From Phaseolus vulgaris (taxonomy: Eukaryota > Streptophyta > Magnoliopsida > Fabales > Fabaceae): 64,000 nt of DNA. The translations under genes and the position numbers were made by a program. Below, piece by piece: positions 24,923 to 35,657 of the stretch; position 1 is the first letter of the stretch, and every line of letters starts with the position of its first letter. The notes beneath the pieces are model-generated. The model searched no databases and was not told the origin of the DNA. It saw nothing but the letters and a program-made list of their open reading frames with translations. The DNA lies in contig NC_023759.2 in NCBI RefSeq assembly GCF_000499845.2, positions 48,830,172 to 48,894,171 of the forward strand, given 5' to 3'.

Positions 24923-25781
24923 CTAAATAACTTTCTGCGGCTTCCCCAGCCTGAGTTCAAGATCTAAGTCTTCCATTCCAGGCTTGAGTACAAATTCTGC
25001 AGAATGAAAAGTTAGGTGTCTATCACTTGAACATGGCTTGTGGAAGGCAGGCAAAGGAGGCATAGAAGTCTTTGATCTTTTATAACTGATAGCTTCGTCC
25101 CCATATGATTCAATTGGTAACTTTTGGACAAACACTGAACTTTGTCCCACAGACAAACTTGTTTCAACATAATCATTGCAACCCAAACCTTTTAAAAACT
25201 GTTCCCTTCCATTCACTGCAGACCCTTTTGGTTCTGAATCAGGGGACCCCATGTGGTGATGTCCCCAGCTAATTGGAGAAGAGTAAGGAGACATGGTAGG
25301 CTGATGATAACAATTTTCTTGAGTAGATATAGTTGAGGGCCTAGAAGACGAGACTTTGCTTGTTGCAACTGGACCTGAAAGGTTAGAGTAAATAAGGATT
25401 AAGGCAACAATATCTGGATGAGAGAAGTTCCATCACTTCAGAAAATTGAGCACTCTGTGACTTACAATCATTTTTGTGAAGATCTTGAAGGGATTCATTA
25501 TGGTGACTAAGGCTTTGTTTGAGCCTAGCCCTGTCCCTCCTATGCACATTCATGTGTCCCCCTAGAGCCTGAGCAGACCTAAACTCTCTTTTACAGAAAT
25601 TACAGGAGTAAGATCTTGGAGGCCATATGCACCCACCAAGTATCCTAGCAGCATCTTCTGCAAAAGCCCTTTCCTCCCACGATGAGTTGGTGTTGTTGTT
25701 GCGGGCTCCAAATGGTTGTTGAATATGTGAGTTCAACATTTGTTTTCTCTTGAACCACAACAGATACTGAGACTCCTCCAT
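24923..25781 (-). CDS. SUPERMAN-like single C2H2 zinc-finger repressor with EAR motif
   Basis: Two exons, 25466-25781 and 24923-25374, joined at a GTAAGT donor and TTTCAG acceptor within a Cys codon, give 255 residues. One plant-type C2H2 finger at residues about 60-80 has spacing C-x2-C-x12-H-x3-H, contains the diagnostic QALGGH, and is flanked by WPPRSYSC before and [12 protein letters not shown] after, matching the SUPERMAN/RABBIT EARS/ZFP10-11 group. The C-terminus carries the EAR repression motif LDLELRL at about 242-248, which recruits TOPLESS-type corepressors. Expected role: nuclear transcriptional repressor in organ or boundary development; the exact ortholog is undetermined. The start is the ATG at 25781 ([10 protein letters not shown]); the codon at 25796 upstream is TTG, not ATG. 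SUPERMAN itself is intronless, so the intron between finger and EAR parts is a feature of this subgroup or lineage. Confidence 0.9.
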
Positions 25782-25861
25782 GTGTATGAGTGGCAAGGAA
25801 AATTAAAACCTGTTGGGAGATGATAAGAATGAGAGTGAGAAACAGGTTTGGTGGAAGAAGC

Positions 25862-25871
25862 TTTATATAAT
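25862..25871 (-). promoter_or_regulatory. TATA box of the zinc-finger gene
   Basis: Minus-strand TTATATAAAG lies about 80 bp upstream of the ATG at 25781, which predicts a transcription start near 25835 and a leader of about 50 nt. Motif and spacing only. Confidence 0.5.
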
Positions 25872-27668
25872 GAGAAAATTAAAGGCTGGCTAGGGAGGGA
25901 ATTGAATATGAATAGTTTAGGGTTGCATGTCCTGGTTATTATTATATTTGAAAGCAACCTAAGAATCTATGGGGGAAGAGAAAAAGGTTATCTGAAAAAG
26001 TCTTGTTATAAGCTCTGTGTCTTGCCTTTAGTACTGAAGCTTTTCTGTTGTTTTATTGCTTGGTTTACTTGCAACACAGTCTTGGGAGGGTCCCATTTAT
26101 GCAACTGTCTTGCATCATATTTGATTCACACGGATGATGGAGATAACGGTTATGAGAGTAAGAAAATACATTTAAACTGTTTCTCTGAAGCTTCCACCAA
26201 ACCCATATGCATGGTAATACTGTTACACTGTCCAGTGTTCTCATAATAACTTCTACTATGTAGCACGCACATAAAGTACCACTCATTTAAACTCGTGTCT
26301 AGTTTTTCTGTTCCACTATAGTAACTACTTTATTGGTTATAGCATGTCCCTCACCACAATACAGAATACCCCAATTGCATGTGAGGAAGAAACAAATTAA
26401 ACAAATTCTCCATAAAACAATTGTTCGTACATGTTGTAGGTATTTTTTAATCAGAATATAATATAGGTTGTTTCTCGTGAAAGTTTTTACACCAGAAGAA
26501 AAAGGTTAAAGAAAAGAAATTATGTTATGCTGTGTAATATACAACGACGTGCATGTAAACTCAACAAACGAATTGCCAAGAGAAAAGGGCAATTAATTGC
26601 TTTTGAGTTATTGCTAAAGCTCAGAAAAATACAGTGCATATATGACAATTTCTTTGAATTATATACTTAGTATGAGAAGGAGATATAAGAGCCACCCATT
26701 TATTTGGATTATCTAAACACCTTTTCCTCTTGCACCTGTCTCATAAAAAACACCTAAAGAATCTTTTAGGCTTTTTCTCCCATATCACGTTAAGCTAACA
26801 AGTCAAATTAAGAAGTCAAATTAGTGATGTATGATTGAGTTTTTTCTCTCTGTCTCTCTCTCACACAGTCACACAAGAACACGATTGAGACAAACACACG
26901 AACTAGTCAATTCAGGGCAGATTAAACTGGTAGCCCAAGGTTGATTTGATTTCACTGAATTCTTCTAAAGTAGCATAAGAAAACAACAAATAGAGATTTA
27001 AAAAAGGAAGCTAACAAGCAAAAGCTTTTTTTATCTTTCAAATGTTGAAACACCTGGGTTTTTATATTTGGTAGTGAATTGGCTTCTTCCAATTGTAATG
27101 TATATTCAGTGGCTATGTTTTCAAACGAATTATCCGTGTCATCGTGCACAGCAAATTGGTATTAACTAATTTCTAGGTTCTTTGTCATTTTTATTTTTTT
27201 AATGTTTGGTGGACTTTGTTGGGGAGGAATATAGTTACCAAGGGCCTATTTATTAAGAAGCATTTCAATTATTGGTTAGACTAAATGAGTAATTGAATTA
27301 TGCACTCCGAGCCCCACAAGCTAGTAATTGAAATTAATATTATTAGTACCTAATCCTTGTTCTGAAGCAAGAACTAATGACTTGTACCAGTGACCAAGTG
27401 AGGAACAATATGTGCCTAGCTATAAGGCAACGGAGCTGCTACACCTATGTTTCAAACGTGGATCTGTGGAAGCCGATTAAGATACGACAACTAAATATAT
27501 ATATCATATTATTTCATGTTCAATTTCAACAGCAATACACTGTCGTAATTTATAATGTCCTTGCTTTTCCAAAACTTATGATCAATCACGATCAAGATAT
27601 CAGCTATTGCAATCAACATCCTTCATCCGTACCAAATCCAGCGTGCCCATCAATAACTCACTGAAAAC

Positions 27669-27701
<33 letters not shown>

Positions 27702-28218
27702 ATATATATGTATATATGTATATGTATATGTATGTTGCATTCAATATTGGAAAAATATGAGAATGAAAAGAGATTATATAAACTGGAAAGTTAGCAAGTA
27801 AAACTTCGAAAAGATAGTTGCAGACTATTGATACACTATAGTAATCCAAATTCAACATGTTTCATGAAGAAGAGAGAGAAGAAGAAGAAGCATGAAACAA
27901 CTGGCATTATTATTGATCAGTAAAATCTGCTATACAAAAGTTGCAAAGTCTCATTTATATACACAGCAAAAAATAACAAAAACTAAGTAACAGATTCTGA
28001 TATAGTTGTTTATTATTAATTATTGAAAACTAACTATAGCTAAGATTCCCAGAGGACATGGGAATAGATTTCTGACATTCCCAAACTTGGAGGAAAATTA
28101 GTTGGTGATAAAGGTTTTGTGCAAATGTGAGATGAAGAGACTAATAGGAGTTTTAGTAAACACAAGTTGCTTTGTATATTTCATGAAAAATGAGGTTGAC
28201 AACAACGTGGAGATTAAA
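25872..28218. other. Intergenic; upstream region of the zinc-finger gene
   Basis: No coding region recognised. It probably includes the promoter of the divergent-side zinc-finger gene at its left end. A TA-rich microsatellite lies at 27669-27735. The open frame that runs into the LINE insertion at 28231 starts in this region but matches no family I know. Confidence 0.5.
27669..27735. repeat. Compound TA/CA microsatellite
   Basis: Alternating TATATA with interspersed TACATA and TATGTA units. It produces spurious Ile-Tyr open frames on both strands. Confidence 0.9.
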
Positions 28219-28810
28219 CGACTTAAAGCTTGGTTAATTTGGAATCTTTGTTATGATTGGTTAGGAGTAAGATCAGTCGATTTTATGGATCCTAGGTCTC
28301 ATTTTGAACATTTCAAGATTCTGGATGCACCCACTTCAGTTAATCTTATTATGGGCAACGTGTGGATTGCGTTGATTAGTGAAATTTGGAGGCATATGAT
28401 TATGGGCAACGTGTGGATTGCGTTGATTAGTGAAATTTGGAGGCATAGGAACAACTGTTTATTTAAAGGTGGAGTGGTTGACCACATTGAGGTGTTCTCT
28501 CTGGCACAGATTAAGGTTTAGTCCTGGATCTCTTCAAAGATACCGTCAGCTAATTTCTCATTCTCTGATTGGTGTCTTGAACCTTTGGTTTGTATGCATT
28601 CAATTTAATTTTGTTATGAGGATTGATCCTTGTTATTCTTTGTTATTTTGATAGAGATGGGTTTGACTGTAGGAGGATTTGTTGGCTGATTTGTAGTTAA
28701 AAAGGTAATATGTGAACATCATTTTACTGTATAAGGGTTGGATCACTCCTGCAGCGGTCCTATTTAATTTCATTGCTATTTGCTGATTAAAAAAAAAGCG
28801 ACTTAAAGCT
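28219..28810 (+). mobile_element. 5'-truncated L1-type LINE insertion with target-site duplications
   Basis: The insert at 28231-28798 encodes the C-terminal part of a plant LINE ORF2 downstream of the reverse transcriptase (zf-RVT region): WNLCYDWLGV, SHFEHFKI, then EIWRHRNNCLFK and SLAQIKV. A stop (TAG) follows V where TGG would continue into SWISSKIPS, so the frame is dead. It ends in a short A tract (about 28788-28797). The 12-bp sequence CGACTTAAAGCT flanks it at 28219-28230 and 28799-28810, a target-site duplication as expected for LINE integration. A 51-bp (17-codon) perfect-looking tandem duplication lies inside at 28348-28449. Confidence 0.85.
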
Positions 28811-29063
28811 ATCAAAAGAGATGTTAAAACCATTTGCAAATATGTGAGCCATTAAATTTCACATTCTGTGTTGGGAGAGCATGATATTTGGCCTTAGAAG
28901 AACTGTGAGAAAATGTTATTTGGACCTCCATGAAATAAGATGATCCAAGATACACCACATAACCAGTCACGAATCAATGAGCCGCACCTGTTTGGTCTCT
29001 CTGTACTAGTGAGTCTTGACCCAAACCCAATTTGTATAAAGCCTTGTGTTTGGTTAATTTCAA
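28811..29063. other. Unassigned sequence between LINE and MITE
   Basis: No feature recognised. Immediately after the LINE, the host frame interrupted by the insertion continues for about 12 codons to a stop (ATCAAAAGAGATGTT...), which may be chance. Confidence 0.4.
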
Positions 29064-29427
29064 TACTAAAAAATTATTAAATAAAAACTAATTTTAGTGA
29101 CAAAAAAAAATTAATTATTATATTGATTAAATTAGATATTATTTTAGAGATTAAAAAAATATTGGGTTTTAAATTAGTTTATATTATTGATAAATAATTT
29201 TTAAATTGGTATTTAATTAGTTACCAAGATTTTAACTATTAAATATTTAGATTTTAATTTGATAGCTAATTAAATACCAATTTAGAAACTATTTATCAAT
29301 AATTGAAACTAATTTAGAAATCAATAATTTTTTAGTTTTTATAATAATATATAATTTAGTCAATATAACAACTATTATTTTTTATCTCTAAAATTAATTT
29401 TTATTTAATGATTTTTTTTTTTAGTGT
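29064..29427. mobile_element. MITE (family A) with long inverted ends
   Basis: The left end ACTAAAAAATTATTAAATAA then AAACTAATTTTAG mirrors the right end, which reverse-complemented reads ACTAAAAAAAAAATCATTAA then ATAAAAATTAATTTTAGAG. Length about 360 bp, AT-rich, no coding capacity, internal inverted blocks around TACCAATTTAGAAACTA. Best-preserved inverted repeat of this family together with 62945-63672. A partial second copy of the right half appears near 29935-30065. Confidence 0.7.
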
Positions 29428-32393
29428 GTGGTAAGATGCATTGCCTTTTGATTTATTGGTGTGGTTATAGCGTTTGGGTGCTTCTTAAATAACTGTAATA
29501 TTTTTTTTATAAGGGTTGACCTCTTTTCTATTTTATTGTATTAATTCTTTTTTCATAAAGAAATCATTAGAGAAAATCAATACCAAGAATTGTACTCACA
29601 AAGATTAATCTTTCAAAGATTGATTACAAAATTGAGTTATTTACCTATTTTAGTGAAGGCTGAGAGACATAATACTACTTGAGATTAAATTGCATTTATT
29701 TTCTAACTTGTTTGCTATTGTTTTGTTGGTGTTCTTTTCATCAATATTTCAATCAGCAAAATGTCAATAAGAGTTAATAATAGAAAGTCATAAGAGACAA
29801 AGTTAAAGAAAAGAAAAGAGAAAATTTGATGAAGAGAAAAAATTGATAGATGAAGAAAGGTGGCAAATGGAAGATCAAAGAAGACAACAAAAGGCAAATT
29901 GAAGAGGAGCACAAGTGATTAAAATCACGGCAACATTTTATTTTATTCTTTAGTCAACATCAAACTAATTTAAAAATTAATCATTTTTTTAATATTTAAT
30001 TTAATCAATATAATAATTAATTATTTTTTTTATTTAAAATGTATTTTTATTCAATATTATTTAGTGTTTATATTGGTGTTGCTGTAATTACTATAGTAAA
30101 TGTAACATGTTTTTTTGTGAGATGGAACAATTAGGTGAGACTTTTTTAGGTTGCAGTGCTGATGGTTTTTTTTAGTATGTTACCACCACTCAGGTTGCAC
30201 AAGAGTTGTGGACAAGTCTTAAATCAATCCATATTCATATGCATATATTTGTAGGGCTATTTTAGAGGAATATCAATTTTTTATAAGTTACTTTGTGAAG
30301 ATTTTTCTATATCCTTTTGACTTTTTTAAATACAAATTCGAACATCCCTCAAATACTTTAAATATATTAATTTAATTATTTATCAATAAAAAACTATTAA
30401 TGTTTAAGTCACTTTTTTAAAAATATTATCTTTCCCAATGAATAAACTACACTAAAATAATAAAAATGTAACATTTTTATTAATGTGAGATATGGATATT
30501 ATAAGTTATAAATGTTTAAGAAACTTTTCCAAATGATGCTATAATTTATTAATACCCACCGAAACAGAAAAGTGTGACCTAAAACTAAAACTTAAAATCA
30601 TAATACCATAATTAGTATTTTTAAAGATAATGTTATTAAAAAATCAAACTTTTTAATTTAATAGTTTTAAATATATTATAAATTAAAAATATATTAATTT
30701 ATTAATTCTTTGCTGATAAAAAAATATATTAAAAATTTGTCAATTAATTGAATAGTTAAAGAAATTTAGTGAAATTATTTCAATAAAAAAAATTTCTTCT
30801 CTATTAAATTTCCTCTCTCCGTCATTAACCTAAATTTTATTTATTTATTCAGCTATTCCCTCTTTCACACAGATCCTAAATCCACAGTTTCTAAATTTCC
30901 TCTCTCACTCCATGGATTTTCAAATCCTCTCTTTTCCTCTCGCCCCTTTCCCAGATCCCACCTTCTAGAAACTACTTCAAAACAACTTTGAATCTTCCAA
31001 ATTTGAAATTCCGACATCATGAAACCCTAAGACGACAGGGGTTAAAGTAGCTACGATCAGACACACCTCATGGACCATGTACCTTACAGAACTAGAGCAC
31101 TTCCACAATGCTGAAATTGAAGAGCTTAAGTAATCAAGGAGGATGAACTAATGGTGAAAAAACAACTCACCAAGCCAAACATCTAAGATTCCAAAGTTTT
31201 TGGAACTATTCCCTTGAAAACATAAAGAAGAGAGAAAAGAATATGAAACACGATTCCAACAGAAAGAGAAAATAAATAATGAGATGAAATAATAGTGATG
31301 GTTCTACTACTACTGTGGAAGGATGATGAATGCATGTTTGAAAATTTATGACAGAAAAGAAGAAGAAGATGAAGAAGGGTTTCGTGTAAGAAGAAGTGTG
31401 TCTGCATAATAGTTGTTAATTAATTAAGTACAGGAAATAATTTTAGCATGCGTAGCTAATTGCAGGGTGTGCAGAGTGGGAGAGTACTGTGAAAGATCAG
31501 TTTAATAAGTGCTTTGGGAAGAAAATGAAAAGGTGAGTGATGTATGAATGCCTTCAACATTTATTGAACGTGACGTGACACTTGCTAATCAACCATGCAA
31601 CTTACCTAATTATATTTTATTCAAAATTTAATGTAAGAGTAATTGAACACAGGAAAGTAGATAATGTCACTTCCAATCCAATTGATGTGAGAAATTCAAA
31701 CAATATTTTATGTGAAAAAAACAAATGCTGTAAAAGCATATCAAGACTCTGATATACTAATGTAATGCTACTGACATGTAACTATAATGCTTATCCTAAA
31801 GGAGAAATAAGAAACAAACACAACTCCAACATATCATATCTAACTTAATTTTCCTTCAAGTTCTTTTTATTCGAAATAATCATGAGAAATTTTGTATAAT
31901 TTTTCTAAAATTTAGTTTTTTACGTATTTTAAATGAAGTAGATATTCAGGTACTATCTACATGTTAATCCAAACAATGTATAAAAATAATAAATAACATA
32001 AAAATCAAATTATATTATATATTCAGCTAATTATGTAATTTTAAATGTAATTGTCAGTTACCAATTTTAATTACTTATTTATTAAAATAATATTTTTTAT
32101 TTTTAGTAATTATAAAAAGTGAAAACCAAACTTTAACTCCAATTTATATATAGTGTGGGTTTAGGGCTGAAGGTTTCATCTATTGACCTATTTTTACGGT
32201 CCAGGAAAAGTTAAATTGGACCCTAACAGGCTTCAATCGTCAGAGTTAAGAAAAGATAAAAAAAAATCATAAATTTAGATTTAATTGTCATGCTTAGTAA
32301 ATTACTAATTATATAACAATAAAGAAAGAAGTGCACTAAATGCTTGTGTTTTCTTTTTTACTAGTAAACAATTGAATTAAGCAATTATTTCAA
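29428..32393. other. Intergenic, no gene recognised
   Basis: AT-rich DNA with a half copy of the family-A MITE near 29935-30065. A relatively C-rich stretch at about 30850-31030 on the plus strand could be gene-derived but has no recognisable domain. Nothing else supported. Confidence 0.45.
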
Positions 32394-32736
32394 AGGTTTT
32401 AAAGGTGTAAACCTTTAAAAATTAACTAAGGTTAAAAAACTTCCGTTATTTTGCGGAGGTTTTGAAATAAATATATGGAAATTAATGAAGGTTAAAAAAA
32501 CCTCAGTTATTTTACGGAGATTTTAAAATAAATCTTTGAAAATTAATGAGGGTTAAAAAAACCTCCGTCATTTTGCCGAGATTTTAGAATAAACCTTTGG
32601 AATTTAAATAAGGTTAAAAAACCTCCGTTATTTTGTTGAGGTTTTAAAAAAAAACCTCCATTAATTAAATCAATTTTTAAGGTTATGTTAACCTCCGTTA
32701 AATAACCTCCACTAAAATCATTTTTTTCTTGTAGTG
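32394..32736. mobile_element. Isolated CACTA-like transposon end with hairpin subterminal repeats
   Basis: The right edge reads TTTTTTTCTTGTAGTG, whose reverse complement begins CACTACAAGAAAAAAA, the terminus of CACTA (En/Spm-type) elements. Inside it are about five tandem units of roughly 60 bp. Each contains a palindrome of the type AACCTCCG-loop-CGGAGGTT (for example around 32440-32463) followed by AAATAAACCTTTGGAAATTA-like spacer. Such arrays of subterminal repeats are transposase-binding sites in CACTA elements. No matching opposite terminus or transposase was seen nearby, so it looks like a broken end or a very short derivative. Confidence 0.6.
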
Positions 32737-33412
32737 GGTGAAGGGAGAATTTGGCCTTTTACAATCTTGGATAAATTAGTTAGCAAAAACTATACCGAAA
32801 ATACAGACGTGGCCCAGTTGAAAAACTGTGAACAAATCTTTGGAAATAGCTAAGTACACTCCCAATAACCTCTTATGAGAGATATGGTAAAGTGTATAAC
32901 AAAATATGAATGCCAATCATTTTGGTTAGGATAAATGAATATCTACTGTGGAAGACAAGAAATAAACACCTCAGAGGAAGCAAAATTTTAAAGTTTGAAA
33001 TATATTTGATACATTCGGAAATAAAAACAAAAACAAATCTTACACTTTTCTGTTTAAGGGTAATTTTGGAATTAAAATATTTATGGAGATGGAAGGAAAA
33101 AACTATGAAGGTGGAAGAGTAAATTGGTATCTTGTTATCACACCACCCCACAAAGTACCATCTTAAAGCATATTATACACTTAGATGCCTCAGAAAAAGA
33201 CTGAAAAACGATAATATACATGCATTTAAACTTTCAACATAAACTAAGCCATTAAAAATTATGTAGTTTTGGAAGAAAAAATATATCAAAAGTGGGTTGT
33301 ACCTAACAAGGATGTACATTTAGCAATTATCCAATTTTCTTTAGTCAAAATTATTAAAAAGTCTAATTCTTGGTGCAAGTCTTTAAAGGTGTCGATTTGA
33401 AGATTATAGAAA
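32737..33412. other. Intergenic, no feature recognised
   Basis: Ordinary AT-rich sequence between two repeats. Confidence 0.4.
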
Positions 33413-33722
33413 GGCAAATTCTTCCTACACCCAACATTTTTGTACCTACACCTGACACATTTTTAAAATTCTGAAAATACCCTTTATTTCATATATGAAA
33501 ATCTGGAATTGAAAATAATACATTCTGGAAAAGTAGATCCATAAGAGTTTTTTTGTGTTCTGGACATAAAAATTTGGAAACAAAAATCAAAAGCCGATTC
33601 TATATAAGAAAATCCATAATAAAAAAATAAAAAAATCCATAATACAAAAAGTAATACATTAAGAACATTTTCGTCTTTTCCATTGAAATTGGGTGCAGGG
33701 ATATGGTTCGGAAGCAATTGCC
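33413..33722. mobile_element. MITE-like element, family C (GGGTGCAG type)
   Basis: Begins GGCAAATTCTTCCTACACCC and ends with GGGTGCAGGGATATGG...GGAAGCAATTGCC, so the ends form inverted repeats. The inside carries repeated TCTGGAA/TCCATAA blocks. Two relatives occur at 43785-44142 and 52541-52902. Confidence 0.55.
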
Positions 33723-34496
33723 TTATAGAAATAATGTAAGAGTTTTAACTATCACCTACTCACACCATTAATAAACAATCCCTTTAAGATAGCAATGGTT
33801 CTTCACACCCACCTTCACCAACATTAGGGAACCACACTCCAAAGTCTTGGTCTTTGATTTTGACATGCATGAAATTAAGTCAAAGACGACGCTATGAAAC
33901 GGTTAAACACCATATTCTTCAAACTATGTTGTAGGAATTGATCCTTCATTCCATGTATATCAACACACATATAAAAAAAAATTTAAAAAGGGTAAATCCT
34001 TCAAATAAATTTTTAAATCTAAAGAAATTAAAGGACATGTGATTCATAAAAAACACCATTGAAATCACATAAAATAAAACATGCCCCTTAATTATGTCAA
34101 AAAGGTGAACATGATAGCAATTGGAAAGAAATGGCGGTGTTTATTATTCAATTGAAAACGTGATAGATATCAAAGCAAGTGTAAAAATAAAAATTTACAA
34201 ATAAATAACCATATTCACATTATCAAATAAATAAATTTATAATAAATGAGAAAGTAAATACGTGTACTGGAAAGTAAGATTAAAGTAAATATTATAATTT
34301 ACTGTATATTAAAAATAATATGAAAGAAGTGAAGTTATTATATTAAAAATAAAAATTGAGTATGTAATGTATGGATGACATGAGCATCAATGGCATCCAT
34401 GTATGCTGGTTACGCTGTATATGCATCCGTATGATGTTTTGTCGATAGTGTACAGAAACTTCATTGCCTGTCGGAAGGGACGGAAAGAACACAATT

Positions 34497-34500
<4 letters not shown>
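33723..34500. other. Intergenic, no feature recognised
   Basis: AT-rich DNA without recognisable coding sequence or repeat structure. Confidence 0.4.

Positions 34501-34586
<86 letters not shown>
34501..34586. repeat. Long perfect (AT)43 microsatellite
   Basis: 86 bp of uninterrupted AT dinucleotides, the longest pure simple repeat of the window. It can extrude a cruciform and is likely length-polymorphic. Confidence 0.98.
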
Positions 34587-34592
<6 letters not shown>

Positions 34593-34756
34593 CGAGAAAA
34601 GTCTTGGTTTGTGATATAGGACAAATGTTTTTTTTTCTTAATAATTGATGAAATATTTATTTTAATTGTTATAAAAAAATAGATTTAGAGTTATTTATAT
34701 TTTTTTGAAAAGAATATTTGTGTTGATAAATTGATTTTATGATTTATTCATAGAGA

Positions 34757-34984
34757 ATCATTTTATTGGTATAATAGACTTCAATCTAGTCTATTTTTAG
34801 AATTCTTTATTATAGGTATAGTCTACCCTATGTATCATTTTTTTTAACATATAACTTAGTTCCCATATATTTTTTTTTTAAATAATAATTTTTTATGTGA
34901 TGGCAAATGATTGTTGTTTCTTGAGGTGTTACCTAGTTAAGATGTCAAGTAGCACAGTGATGTCTAACATGAAAGTTTTTTATT
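34757..34984. repeat. Dispersed repeat B, copy 1
   Basis: Matches 63344-63588 over most of its length. Shared blocks include GTATAATAGACTTC/GTATAATAGGTTTCC, GGTATAGT-TA-CTATGTATCA, a TTTAATAATAATTTTTTATGTGATG-like block, and CTTGAGGTGT...CAGTGATGTCTAA-ATGAAA. Non-coding; likely a small transposable element. Confidence 0.6.
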
Positions 34985-35618
34985 AAAAAAAAAAATGAAA
35001 AACAAGAAAAATAAAAAAATTGAAATGTGTAATTTGATTTAGTAGGTTGAAAAAAAAATATTTAAACTATAATCTTAACTCTAGTACCTTAGCAGACATA
35101 TAATAAAGAGGCTTGGTGGGTGTGTCTTGTTGTCATCTTCTCCTCATTCCACCTTTCTCATACTTTTCCTTAAACATTCAAAAGTTCCATATATTTATAA
35201 TTGATTTTGAAAGTCTTAAAGAGAAGAAATTAATCTTAATGAATTATTTTGTCTATTGAATTTCTATAAACTTTTATGTGACTTTTTATTTGTGCCTATA
35301 AATATCATTTTCGTAGACTGGTCTCGTTTAAATATTAATTTTCATCTACTATAATACTTCAAAAAGTACTTGTTTAGGTTTAATTTTTTGACTTGTTTAG
35401 GTTTAATTTATTCCTACTACCAATTATCTCCGATGGAAATTATACATGAAAACTACTTGAAAATTATATATTTTAGAAATTACTCATTTTCTCTCTTTTT
35501 TTCATTTTTTTCATCCAAATAAATAGAGAAAAAATATTTTCTTTTATCTATATCTTTTCCATTCTTTCTTAATTCTTAGCTCTCTTTTTCACCTCATTCC
35601 AGTATAACTATTTTAATT

Positions 35619-35621
<3 letters not shown>

Positions 35622-35653
<32 letters not shown>
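35622..35653. repeat. (AT)n microsatellite
   Basis: About 32 bp of alternating AT. Confidence 0.9.

Positions 35654-35657
<4 letters not shown>

Noticed and set aside
25782..25796. Upstream extension of the zinc-finger protein (five extra residues)
   Set aside because: The codon at 25796 is TTG; the first ATG in frame is at 25781.
27607..27858. Open frames on both strands with Ile-Tyr runs
   Set aside because: Translation of the TA/CA microsatellite.
28102..28521. 139-residue open frame as an intact gene
   Set aside because: It begins with a non-ATG codon in host DNA and runs into a truncated LINE; an artefact of insertion.
32394..32736. miRNA precursor from the AACCTCCG hairpins
   Set aside because: Stems are too short individually and tandemly repeated; transposon subterminal repeats explain them better.
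34403..34588. Open frame ending in repeated Ile-Tyr
   Set aside because: Translation of the AT microsatellite.
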